Of a stretch of DNA of 42,489 nt, positions 23,550 through 34,199 are shown piece after piece. Position 1 is the first letter of the stretch. Each line of letters opens with the position of its first letter. A model generated the notes under the pieces. The model searched no databases. It worked only from the letters and a program-made list of their open reading frames with translations, and was not told the origin of the DNA. The stretch covers positions 1-42,489 of the forward strand of contig MU835016.1 in assembly GCA_029204225.1 (NCBI GenBank). The letters run 5' to 3'. The DNA comes from Diphasiastrum complanatum. Taxonomy: Eukaryota; Streptophyta; Lycopodiopsida; Lycopodiales; Lycopodiaceae. The position numbers and the translations under genes were made by a program.

Positions 23550-25034
23550 ATGGAACGAACCGGCGTTTCGGACGAGTTCAATGAACATGGAGCCCAAACA
23601 GAATAACGCTAGTATAATGACGGTAGATACAATTTTATAATCACATCATCTATATGTTTTTGACTAATTATTTGTTTTCAACAGAAGAGTTCGAACTTGA
23701 AGAACTCATTGAACGAGAGCGGTACAAGCTTTACTAGGTAAATGTGCCATCTATATGTACATTAAAATGTGTATGTGTGTACATGTACATATACACTGAT
23801 ACATATCCATGTGGGTATTTGATTGTAATATTATATAATAAATTTGATTATTTATTTTCATGTTTTTTATAGAATGTCTTCCGACAGATCTACCTACTGC
23901 TAGTTACAACGATCGTGTACAGGGATCAATGGCTGTAAACTCAGACCCTGACTGTCGGGTATTGGGACAATTTCAAAACACATCTAGTAGACATGCATTA
24001 TTGCACATGCCATCAACTAGTAGTAGTGCATCGGCCATGGTATCAACTGTTGATCTACACCCGGTAGATATAGATGTGTCATTGAATTCAAAGAAAAAAA
24101 AACTTTTTGGGAACGTGGTGATGATAATAAGCGATTACGCATAGATCATGATTCATTATTAGCATCCCCAACAAATTTGCATCAAGTGTTTGTTGCAGAT
24201 ATTGCACTTGGTCTGTCTAATGTATATTTTGAGGGACGGATACTTTGCAAGTATGAAAACTTTATGATGAACGTGCCATACGCACGGTACTTGAAACTAG
24301 ATCTTATGGACGTGCATGAAGCTGGTACTGTCACGTTATCAATTTACGAAACATATTATCGCGGCATTATAGATAAACTTGAAATTGGCAAATGCACTCG
24401 TATTGTTTCCTTTGGAGTTGAAAAAAAGGAATATGCGGAATGATTATGGGTCATGTGATTTCACCATGGTGTTCAAACAAAGTACCGAAATTGTTCATAT
24501 TCCTGATTTGCCTATGCGCGTGGGTTTTTTTTCTCGAAATATGTTTAGCAGAATATTGTGATGACTGCATACATTTATTGGCCGAAAACAACGACATACA
24601 CAATTCACTGCTCTTAGGCACAGTCGCTGTTGTTATCATTGGCATTACTACTAATGAACATCGTCGCTGTGTGTTAACAGTTGCTGATGGCTTTGAAGAA
24701 CAGGATCAAGCACAAGTACATAAAAAAAAATTTGTATTTGTTGCTTTTAATATATTGTATGTTTATATATTTACGTATATTGACTTGGCACCGGAGTTCA
24801 CAGATAACATTTTGGGAGGACACCCAGGTGACATATAACAAAATTGTTGATGAATACCATAACAATCAACGATATATATACAATATACGAAATTTGGGCA
24901 TCTGGAAAAAGGCCAATCCATTTCAATTTGCAGCGTTGCTAAAAACTACTTTTGGCCACGTTCCTTTTGGACAAATTGAAGCTCGGTTACGTACAGTGCA
25001 TCAAGTACAGACACGTGGAAACGACGTGAAAGAG
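23550..25034 (+). pseudogene. RPA1-like OB-fold single-strand DNA-binding protein
   Basis: Possible 5' exons start at ATG 23550. The main exon, after the AG near 23871, encodes a Ser-rich segment, a basic patch (SKKKK, then DDNKRLRID) and an RPA1-type OB fold: YFEGRILCKYENF, YLKLDLMDVHEAGTVTLSIY, KLEIGKCTRIVSFGVEKK, then CDFTMVFKQSTEI (the YE..F..TEI strand of RPA70 DBD-A). A second OB follows with HRRCVLTVADG, and an exon at 24804-25034 begins ITFWED and continues YIYNIRNLGI. RPA70 binds ssDNA in replication and repair, and RPA-like proteins are also cargo of plant Helitrons. The frame changes only at A9 (24094-24102), A7 (24421-24427) and T8 (24525-24532). It lies directly upstream of the ubiquitin-like exon of module II. 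Assignment is from motif order. Confidence 0.6.
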
Positions 25035-25174
25035 GTGAATTTCATATTTTCGTAACATGATAACTAGGAAAACCAAGAAATATTTTTTTTAAATCAGTGG
25101 TACATAATTTTTAGTATAAATTAGAATTGTTTTTAATGTATTTATAGTAAAACAAATAATGACATAGAATGCAG

Positions 25175-25639
25175 GATTAAAAAGTCCTCAATGATCTTTC
25201 GTTATCATATCGAAAAGCAAATGCTCAGTCTCACATTTAGCTACCAGAGATACAAGAAAATTGAAGGTACATGGCTACCACTGGATCAAGACTTTGAACT
25301 AAATGGTCACACAAACCGAATGGAGATAAGCATTATCTACAATGAGGAATATTTGACTATGGTTGAGGTGGAAGAGCATTGGAAGCTTGATTTTATCAGA
25401 ACAGAGCTCATGCTATTACAAACCAATCTACCAACATATTTCAGATTTATCATCAACGGAAGACTCGTAAATACTTTATGTTTATTGCCATTTCAAAATA
25501 GAACAAAATAATAGAAATATTATCATTTACAATTGCACATTCACTAATATTTGTCATGTCACAGATGCAAAAAAGATAGGAGCTGATAACGTGCTGCAAA
25601 GATCTACCTACAACAATCACCATTGTGGGAGAACAATAG
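25175..25639 (+). pseudogene. Ubiquitin-like C-terminal exons (module II)
   Basis: Exon 25175-25466 and exon 25565-25639 are homologous to the last two exons of the module I gene: LTMVEVEEHWKLDFIRTELM, YFRFIINGRLV, then ELITCCKD and TTITIV. The intron sits at the same codon boundary (after the Leu of NGRL/NGKL). A TAG replaces the His codon in the last exon (module I RERHELE). The N-terminal exons of module I are not recognisable upstream; an RPA-like gene occupies that place. So this is either a chimeric gene or an insertion. The stop lies 177 bp from the convergent H3-protease gene. Confidence 0.6.
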
Positions 25640-25683
25640 TTTCAAATAAACTCTAGTAAAAATCTGTGTATACACTCTTTCAT

Positions 25684-25709
25684 TCAATAAATGAAAGCCC
25701 AAGTTGGGC
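25684..25709 (+). terminator. Poly(A)-signal-like AATAAA and 13-bp palindrome
   Basis: In the gap between the two convergent genes of module II, an AATAAA-type hexamer near 25685 is followed by the perfect palindrome GCCCAAGTTGGGC (25697-25709). Position fits a 3'-end processing region for the plus-strand gene. Function is inferred. Confidence 0.4.
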
Positions 25710-25816
25710 ATCAGTAAATGTATTTTGTGCTCCCAAATTCATATATATCAATGTATATTTATCTATGAATTCTATACATGTATTTTTGTTCTATGCTAAA
25801 TGTATTTGTTTAGATC

Positions 25817-27430
25817 TTAATTTAGTATGACTACATCATCCTTTGCACCATCATCAATAACGGGAGGCTGAAGCCTTGCCCTAGCCAATATACTCAGGAT
25901 AATTTATTGTCTAAATCTGTACACCTGGCTTGATGTATACTCAAGAAGTGTAAACTACAAGATAGAACATTCATGTATTAGTAATGGCTAAAAACATCAA
26001 CAAAATAGAAAACTAATCATGATTTCAAAAATAATAATAAACAGAATTTATTACCTTAGAAATATCAACATCTTTCTAAAGGTTGAACCACTCAAAAAAT
26101 AAGTTGGCATTGTATAATGTGTACCACCCACAACTGAATGAATCATTTTGCTGGGGTGACTGCAAAAACATTCAGCACACAAGAAATAAATTATGAAACA
26201 GAATGAATTAGAATGAAACAAATACATTAGAATACTGATTTCAAAATGCTATTAAGAAAGACAGAATTTACCTCCAAACTGACGATCTGCCAGTCCACGG
26301 AATGGAAAACATCTGTAGGAATATATTTACTTAGATATGGAAGGTATATATCTACATCCTTATGTGTATTGCTCGTCGAATTCATCTTGACACAAAAACC
26401 TTTAATATTATTATCTACAGACCTCTTACTAGAGATCATGTTTAAACTCCAGTGGTCACTGCAAAATAAGATTGAAATTTCTTTAGCTGCAATTCTGATA
26501 ACTATCTCCATTGACAATGCCAATGTTAATGCATAAAACAGCAAGAAGCATGTAATATATCTTACTTGGTATGATAAGGGATGAGCAGATACTTTGTTGC
26601 TGGTGTGAATCCACTAGTCACACATTGTGACAATGTGTCATTATTCTCCTTGAAGGCCTGAAGCAAAAAGTTACTCAGCACCAGTAACTCATTGGATAAA
26701 TCTCTTGCAATGTCATATTGCAAGAGTGTAAGCCCGGACTCTATCACAGGATCACTGATAGAAGCCCGTCTGTCTTTGAGATCCAAAAATCAAGAACTCT
26801 ATGATCTATACTAAAATCAAGTTCATCTACTCTAAAACAAAAAGGAGTACCAATTGTATTTATAGCATCGGATATGTCCTTCTCAAATTTAAGATAATCA
26901 TCATAATCTATATATGTATAAAGATTTGAGGGAGGAGGAGGAGGTGGATGTCTAGTACCTACAAGAATTGAAGGGGTATTCAAAACAGATGTAGTTATAT
27001 TTACACCAGTATCAAGAGCAGCGCTATCTATAGTTGATTTCGGGTTAGGCTTCACAGAATCTGTGGTGTCTACTCTCCTTACTTTCTTCGAAGCTCTCTT
27101 GGGTGCTGTCTGCTTCCTAGGACGCTTGGTAGGAAGATCAGTCCTATCTAGAGGAGTTGGTCTGGGAGCAGCAGGCTGAGATACCTGCAATTTGCAAAAC
27201 CTCTCCCTCATTCTCATCAGGAGCTGAAAATCCTAGTATGGTGACTCTCTTGGAATGGATTGCCAGCAAAAATGAATCTTAAAAAAAAAGGCTCATGTAG
27301 TCTTCAGCAGCCTTTTGAAGGCATTGAAGAGCACTGGGTGTGAATCTAACCAACTGTCCGAGATCATTTCTAGTTCTGTTAGGAAGAATATCGATTGTGA
27401 AGGATGCGCACAAGTGCAATATGCGGAGTG
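25817..27430 (-). pseudogene. Histone H3-fold / Ulp1-like protease fusion gene (module II)
   Basis: Exons (minus): E1 about 27430-26566, E2 26458-26272 (187 nt), E3 26159-26055 (105 nt), E4 25954-25817. The H3 fold (27420-27185) reads LVRFTPSALQCLQKAAEDYM, then LFF, a TAA where module I has Glu, DSFLLAIHSKRVTI, a ~4-nt deletion, then KDFQLLMRMRERF (alpha-3). One 157-codon frame joins alpha-3, a basic linker (PLDRTDLPTKRPRKQTAPKR) and the N-lobe of the protease, which directly supports a fusion. The protease reads LIPYHT, DHWSLNMIS (catalytic His), KMNST, then QQNDSFSCGWYTLYN (Gln, Cys). Breaks: a frame change near 26775, TAG in E3 (NL-stop-KDVD), TAA in E4. The same exon phases as module I show common descent. 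Probably inactive here. Confidence 0.7.
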
Positions 27431-27485
27431 AAAAAAAAAAAGTGAAAAAAATTCATCGAAGTTTGTGATTTTATATCGCGGTTCG

Positions 27486-27743
27486 CACGTGCGAAAGAAC
27501 GTCCTGTCACACGTGTGGGACATGTACGATCAAATGAGAGAGTGACACATGTCACCCTGTCACTTTACACGTGGGATTTGTACAAGCAAATGCGAGAGCG
27601 ACACGTGTTGTCGAACAAACGAATGAACATGAGACATGTGTACAAGTGTCATTTCACATGTGTCCATGTGTCCCCTTACACGTGCCAGTGCTTGTAGTCC
27701 AATTGAAAATAGACACGTGTCCTTTGACCATTGACCACACGTG
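27486..27743. promoter_or_regulatory. Seven-fold CACGTG (G-box) cluster, likely bidirectional promoter
   Basis: CACGTG occurs at 27486, 27510, 27568, 27602, 27679, 27714 and 27738, with related CACATG words between. Two TTGACC (W-box core) words lie at about 27724 and 27731. The cluster fills the gap between the 5' end of the H3-protease gene (minus) and the acidic-protein gene (plus). In plants G-boxes bind bZIP and bHLH factors (light, ABA and stress). Cluster and position are observed; regulation is inferred. Confidence 0.6.
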
Positions 27744-27908
27744 TCCTTATACTTAGTAAGCCTGTTTTCTCCATAGGTTTACTCCAGTACATGCATTATA
27801 CTGATCTTGTTCATTTCTTCTCAGCTTTCAGACATAGACTAGATAGAATTTTCACCAAATTGTTTGATCTTTTCAAAAGCAGTTCAATGTGTTCTTATTG
27901 CAACAAGA

Positions 27909-29047
27909 AATGTCGATTGGTAGAATATCAGAGTGGTTTCGTTCTTTTCCTGTTAGTTCAGATCCCAAATGATGAGTAAGTTTCTGTTGTTGACCTTTTG
28001 CATCATCCTCTGTTCAGTCAGCTATTAAGGATATCAGTCACTTCCTTATCGACACTCCTGATAAGGAAAGTGACTTTATTGATGTAAATACTGATGTTCT
28101 CAGGGATTCTTTTATTGGCCAAAATACATCTGCTGATGAATCGATCCCTATAGATGAGTCTAAATGTCTTCTCAATTTGCCTCTATATAAAATTTATATT
28201 TTACTACTGCGGATTTATATAAATTTTTTGACTATCGTGAAGATGAGGTTCTATGTTTATTATCCGGCACAATTACCGAATTCTCTGACTTTGTAGATTT
28301 TGAAATAGATGACCTTGTTGCTGGTATTGATTTTGATGAGGAGGAGGGACTTATGACCAGTGAAGAATGCCTGACTAAAACTTTATCAAATATTGTTGAG
28401 GATGGGCGAGGCAGACCATCCGATGAAGAATTCACAGCATTTCAATCCCAGATGGGCTTCCCTCGTCCATCATTAATGCATTTCACTGATGATTTTACTT
28501 CAATACGTGGTCATTATATTGATCATCCTGATCTAGTTGCTGCTGATGATGAAGAATGTGTAAGTGTTAATCATTGAATGTGTTTTTGCTAACATATTTC
28601 CTATTGCAGGATGCTCTCATAATTGATGATTTTGCTGCGAGATGAGGTGGTTTCAGACAACACGCGTCCTCATTCCAGAGGGATAGCAGACTTGGCTACT
28701 ATCTTAGGCATTTCCTGAAGAATGAGATGTGTATTGCTCATTCCAAGCTGAGCCCAGTTGGGGAGAGTCTTATAATGGCAGTTAAAGCTTTATCATTTTA
28801 CCTAGGAGGACATAAATTTGTTAAGACAAATAAGATCAATTTTGTCAAAAGATCTTATGTTTTGAACATTTTAGATTTTACTAATGGGAATGTTCCTTTA
28901 AGGAGCTCCTATTATTCATTGAATTCCACTTATATTGAGCTTAGTGGAAATAAGGATAATGCACATCTATTAGATGCATACACTAGCAGAGAATTTCTTC
29001 ATGACAATACTGCCATAGAATCTGACACACGATCTGATGATGAATAG
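27909..29047 (+). pseudogene. Unrecognised gene with acidic middle region
   Basis: A possible first exon (MSIGRISEWFRSFPV...) and an exon from about 28018 (SAIKDISHFLIDT...) precede a well-supported 3' part. Exon ~28190-28559 is rich in Asp/Glu (DFVDFEIDDLVAGIDFDEEE). A GTAAGT donor at 28560 and TTGCAG acceptor at 28609 (phase 0) lead to exon 28610-29047. That exon contains one TGA (28643) and then LGYYLRHFLKNEM, VGESLIMAVKALSFYL and a Ser/Asp-rich end. I do not recognise a domain. It is divergent from the H3-protease gene across the G-box cluster and convergent with the transposase-like gene, so it may belong to the same large element (inference). Confidence 0.45.
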
Positions 29048-29049
29048 TT

Positions 29050-29530
29050 GACACTTTGTATTTTGTTATAATACAATCAATACATTTACATTGAGTATTT
29101 CTCCTCTCTTGTTCAATGAATTTGCAAAGCAATTCTGAACATGTCATGATTTGATGACAATGATGATCTTCTACTCATCAATCATCTAATTTTCTCTTCC
29201 TGTATGAACTTGCATGCTTTTCTAAACTTGTTGTATTGTGTGGACTTTGTTATATGTCAAATCTGAACTCTTCGGTAGAACCACTAAAACAATTGACAAA
29301 TGTAGTTTCGTTTTTCATTGGTTCCTCCATGTTGTGTATTTCGATGAAATGCTGCTCGTGCTTGCCAATGTGACTTCTCCATCCCTTGTGATGAACATAC
29401 ACTCAAGCTTCCATATGTGTTTGCAATAAATATTGTATGACCTCCTAGTATGTGCTGCATATGTCAAAATCATAATGTTAGTCTTATTTTTGGATCTAAA
29501 TATATATGAAAAATTGAAAGCATTTTGAAA
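29050..29530. other. Convergent intergenic gap
   Basis: AT-rich 3' flank between the acidic-protein gene (plus) and the transposase-like gene (minus). No conserved reading frame. Confidence 0.45.
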
Positions 29531-29533
29531 ATT

Positions 29534-31400
29534 TTATACTAACCATGTAATGAGTGGTGTGATCTTCTCCCCATGCTTTTGATACTGCATTAACAAACTC
29601 GACGTAAGTCCTTTGGACAGCTTTCTTATCAATATCAGAGTATTTTTTTTTCTTAAAATAGCAATCATACTATCAAGCTTCTTCCATACATCAACTTTTA
29701 GTACTCTGGTTTTGCCGTCTTTCTCGAAGTCTTGAGTGGCAGCAATAATATCTGTCCAGACTGAGTGCTGAATATTAGAAGCCTTACCAATATGATTTGA
29801 TAGAAAACGACGTGCTTTTGCTCCTTCTATGTTTGTCTTAGTTGGCATGTTCCCATTCTTTCCTGAAAGCTTTTCATCTTTTTGAATTTTGACATGTCCC
29901 TTATGGAGTCCTGCTTTTCATAAAACATCTTCTAATCGAGAGATAGCTTCCTTTGCTAATGATATTGGCTTAGTATTCCAAGCAAAAACTATACGAAGAT
30001 AAATGATCTTTTCTATTAATCTAACTTCTGCATGAAAAGTGCAAACATGCATATTTTTCAAGGGGATAGGCAGCACAGGCTTCCAGTTTGGATCCGCATA
30101 TTCTCTAGTAATTCATGTACTCCTAGTAATATCTTTTGCCATTTTCATGCAGTACAAACAAGGGTGTTTTGATGTAGCACCGTGAGAGATATTATACATA
30201 CATTTCAATGTTTTCAAATCACCTGCTAAGTGCCATTCAACATTGAAGTCTCCAACTCTTGGAATATTGAGAAGTCCTCCATCCATATGGTCCTTGATGA
30301 TCCTAGGATAAGATGTCCTTGAGAATATCCATGATGATATATCATGATCCTCCTTCAGCACCTGTCCAAAGAATTAATCAGACTTAGTTTACAATGAATT
30401 AATATTATTCAATGAATGTAATGTCATAATGAGACTAGTTACCTGAAATGCTGCCAACCACCATATATCATCTTCATCTTCTGTCCTTTCACAATTTTTG
30501 ACTCATCTAACTTAAGTACTATGATTATTTTGCCATTCACCTTTTCATAGGTTATATCATAGAATGTGACGATGTATCTCAGCAAGTAATTTAGATCAAC
30601 AAATAAATTTTTTGATGAATTGTAGAATATCGATCTTCCCATACACCTCCTCGATATGAAATGGTTTTCCAGTGATCTTATGCATACCTATGTTTAATGT
30701 ATCTCTCTCTTTCTTCAAGTGATATGTCCTAGGGATTGGGACTTTTCTAATTTGAACTTGCTTAAAAGCTTCTCTAATTAGTTTAAATATTGTTGCATAT
30801 GCTTCCCTGCTAATACCTGCAAAATCACAAGCACCCTGAACTATAGTCTTATCTAAAAAAATTTGAATGTCCACCATCAAAGACTCTGCTATTTTACACT
30901 TTACATTTGAACTCCTATTGTTCATCATGATACGCTCAATGGATTCGCAAGTCAATATGGTGCCCAATGACATTCCTAGTGAAGCATTGTCTTTAATATT
31001 CCGAGGAGCTACTAATGCAGATTTGCAAAAAAAATAGATAGTTAACAGAATATCACCATAGGTGAAATTAAATCCAAATGTCATTGAAAAACTTACAAAA
31101 ATCAAAATATGCTTACTTGAATGCACGGATCCTTCTATTTCGATAACCTCCTTTTGAAAGCGTTTGAATATCCTTGCAACTTTGTCGCTTTCTCTTCTTA
31201 CTTTAAGCCTTATTCTTTGCCAAATTCACATCATTCAATAATTGTAAGTTTTCAATACGAATAGACTTTAAGACTGATTGCATTTGCTTTAGTTCTGATT
31301 TGATATTGATTGTTATCTTCTTTAATGATTCATTATTTTTTTTAAGTTGTTCATTTTTTTCTAACGTCTTTTGGAGATGACAATCTCTATTCTGACAATA
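29534..31400 (-). pseudogene. Coiled-coil plus RNase H-like transposase-type protein
   Basis: Read on the minus strand. An N-terminal heptad-rich coiled coil (31390-31215: EKNEQLKKNNESLKKI... to LLNDVNLAKNKA) is followed, after one TAA, by a basic SKKRKRQ patch. Next comes a 30606-31020 exon with ACDFAGISREAYATIF and PIPRTYHLKKERD. Then VLKLDESKIVKGQKMKM (possible first catalytic Asp, near 30500) and EWHLAGDLKTLKCMYNISHG followed by CLYCMK (second Asp plus Cys pair, near 30190-30230). The last part (29534-29950) includes SVWTDIIAATQDF and FVNAVSKAWGEDH. The order D..., GDLK...C..C resembles poorly classified transposon proteins with DGT/GDLK motifs. Frame changes occur at A6 near 30605 and A9 near 29645. 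Catalytic function is inferred. Confidence 0.45.
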
Positions 31401-31426
31401 AGAGGATATCCAAATTAACTCACCTT

Positions 31427-32180
31427 CTAAAAAGTGACTTTATTCACATAAAGTTGTTTTCCATGGTTTTGCAATCTTTCACAATATCCTAGTAATCCAC
31501 TATGCCCATTGCATATCCATGTAACTAAATGAGTTATTGAAGAGAATGTGGGATGTGTCAAAGTGCTTGGATCTTGTGGATATAATGTTCCATCTATCCA
31601 CAAATCCAAGTTTTTTTTTTCCTTCTGCCCTATAATGAGAACGATCCTCAGCATATACTTGAATTCCTTTGCCTCCTCTTCTCTAAAAAGGTGCCAAATC
31701 AATAGGGATGTCCACATGTAGATGATACAATGTCATCATCAAAAAAACAATAGAGTAATCAGTTGCATCAAAGTACTATGACAAGATTACATGAAGCAAA
31801 ACAAAATACTCATCTTTGATTATATTATATACTATATGCGATCAATCCAATCTCCATGCTTGTATGCTTGATTCAAATTTGGAAATGCCGCTCATTTTTT
31901 CATTCCAATAGGTAGTTGGCGCTCATATTTCCATTCCAAGGTGATGATGGCGTTCATAATTGGAGATGGCACCCATATTTCCATTCTCGTGGAAGGAATG
32001 CATATGTAAACATTTTGTAATTTTTCCTAATTTGAATTTGGGGATGGCGGTCATATTCAAGATCCAGTGAAAATATTGCCCTTTTCGTAACCAATGGAGG
32101 GAATATTTTTTAATTTAGTCAAGTTATACTGCAAACTGTTTACAGTTCTTAACTATGACTATAGACACTGTGGTTAGATC
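31427..32180. other. No clear gene; short degenerate repeat
   Basis: A 96-codon minus-strand frame (31427-31717) has no recognisable motif. At about 31885-31990 the words GGCGCTCATATTTCCATTCC and GGCACCCATATTTCCATTCT repeat imperfectly. No further gene is seen. Confidence 0.4.
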
Positions 32181-32188
32181 ATTGGGAG

Positions 32189-33080
32189 TTGGGGAGGCCT
32201 CGGGAGTGGTGGAGGCAAGCAAATAAAAAATATTGTTTTTTTTATTTTGATATTTTTCTGTGTACTACATGGCATTCCTTAAAGGGTCTTTTTGATATTG
32301 AGAACCCCTCTAATGAAAAGGAGCAAGCAAAGGATGGAGATCAAGGAGGATCTACATCATCATCATCACAAGTCAGGGCCAAGACGGACAAATCAAAGAT
32401 CAAGTGCTACTATTGTAGCAATATGGGGCACTATGCCTCAGAATGTTTCAAGATGAAGCAAGATTAAAGTCAAGCCAACATTGGACAAGAGGAGTTGGGT
32501 AAAAGGGAGAGTTTTTCTCAACTCACACCTCATGTAGGACCTATAAAGTTCATTTTTATAGCAAATGATCATGAATGTAAAGTTGAAGGTGTGGGATCCA
32601 TTCCCTTATTCTTAGGATCCTCCAAGAAGACTAAGATAGATGGTGTTCTCTTCATTCCTAGTATCACTAAGAATTTGCTTAGTGTTGGCCAACTTTTATA
32701 TCATGGTTTCATTGTGGAGTTCTCTACTAATATATGCAACATCAAGAAGAATGGGAAGATCATAACAAGAGAAAGAAGGTTTGGGAAGTTGTTTAAGCTT
32801 GATGCTTTTGTTGATCGTAACCAATTTGTGATGGTAGCCAAGGAGGACAAATTGACCACAAATGATTTGTGGCACAAGAGGCCAAGTCTATGGAAGCCAC
32901 ATGCAAGGAGGAGCTTGCTCTAGGCCTTCCAAGATCCATGGAAAAGAAGGAAAAGGTTTTTGAAGCATGTGCTTTGGCTAAAGCACATAGGTTGCCTTTC
33001 TCCAACACTATCACTAAGACTACTCACCCTCTGTACATTTTGCTAGCACAAAGAGCAATGGTAGAGCCACAATTTTTGTA
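32189..33080 (+). mobile_element. Ty1/copia retrotransposon gag-pol relic
   Basis: Motif order is typical of copia. A CCHC zinc knuckle CYYCSNMGHYASEC (C-x2-C-x4-H-x4-C, 32403-32445) ends gag. The post-protease segment follows (GVLFIPSITKNLLSVGQLLY, then GFIVEFS, 32643-32730), then the GAG-pre-integrase start LWHKR (32868) and the integrase N-terminal CALAKAHRLPFS (32967). Stops and shifts interrupt it (about 32466 and 32920). The integrase core, reverse transcriptase and RNase H were not found, and no flanking LTR pair was recognised. An old, internally deleted copy. Confidence 0.8.
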
Positions 33081-33083
33081 ATA

Positions 33084-34180
33084 TTGAATGATGAATCTTC
33101 TAAGAATCATATTGTCAAAGATATGGTTGAGATCAAGGAGGAGCTTGATCAAGAGGAGGAGCAAAAATTGAGAGCTTCAACTATTCCAAGGAGAGCCACA
33201 AGAGCAAAGATGGAGCTATCAATGCTCATTTTTGTGGACAAGGAAAGGCAAGTGGAAAGGGGGTTAAATTTTGTACTTCATTTGCTGAGTTTTGTAATGA
33301 AGTCCCTTTGAATTCTAAATTATGAAATGAAAGTTGTTTGTCATATCTACTTACTCTTGAGTGTGCTAGAAGTAAGCATGACATTTTCATTCATAAGTTG
33401 AAAGAATTTGACTTCATTTTCGAAGAGGCATATTGTGAACCTTGTATGATAATAAGTGAACCATCCTTGAAGAACACTTTTATCCATACAAGAGTATTTT
33501 GCCTCATTAGTTTCAAGTTCAACAAGTATGTAATGCAAATTGCTAGTGGTAAGCAACTGTGGACTAGTCATCTATGGACTAGTAAATCTGGTATAAATAA
33601 TCTTGGTGATTGTTTTGTTGACTTGAAAGATCATATTGAGAAGGAAAACATTCAGGTTTGGAGACTTGAAAATAAAGTCCTTGAGAGTCTTGAAGAAGAT
33701 CATGGTTTGGATCCATGTTTTCATCATCAACACCAAGAGGGAGTGAGCATGATGAAGAAAAAAGACATCAAGGAGGAACCTAAATAGGAGCACTCGTCTC
33801 AAGGCAAAAGAGACCTGAATCTACATCAATATGAAGGTTTGGGTAAAGATAAAGGATCATCAAGGAAGTTTATCCATATCTCTCTTTACTCATCTTATTT
33901 TGTGTTTGATGTCATGTATTTGACAAAGTCCTTTGATGATGCTAGTATGAACATTGTTTTTCATCCTATATCTTATGATGATGAAATAGTGATCATTGCT
34001 ACTTTGATTGGAGTTACAAATATGTATTCAAAGGCCTCATCTTGTGATTCATTCACTCTTGAATTTCCAAGAAAAGAAGACCTTCATTGGAAGGATGCCA
34101 AGTTGGAGTTCATTGTTTTGGTGGATAAAGTCAAGATGGTGATATTTCAAGCTTTGATTGTATGTGCTTCATAAAAACGT
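33084..34180 (+). pseudogene. Retrotransposon-associated open frames, unrecognised
   Basis: Three consecutive plus-strand frames (33084-33311, 33338-33787, 33839-34174) directly follow the copia relic. The first is Glu-rich with a Lys/Arg run. The second ends KKKDIKEEPK. The third is unremarkable. Same-strand layout suggests parts of the same or a nested element, but no domain can be named. Confidence 0.3.
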
Positions 34181-34199
34181 TGGATCTTATGGAAAGCTG

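Noticed and set aside
24440-24640. Membrane protein suggested by the hydrophobic frame LFIFLICLCAWVFFLEICLA
   Set aside because: The hydrophobic part is the wrong frame of the RPA-like exon; the RPA frame there reads CDFTMVFKQSTEIVHIPD.
27293-27523. 76-codon minus frame over the module II H3 core
   Set aside because: Out of frame with the H3 signature (QLVRF, ALQCLQKAAEDY), which runs in an adjacent frame.
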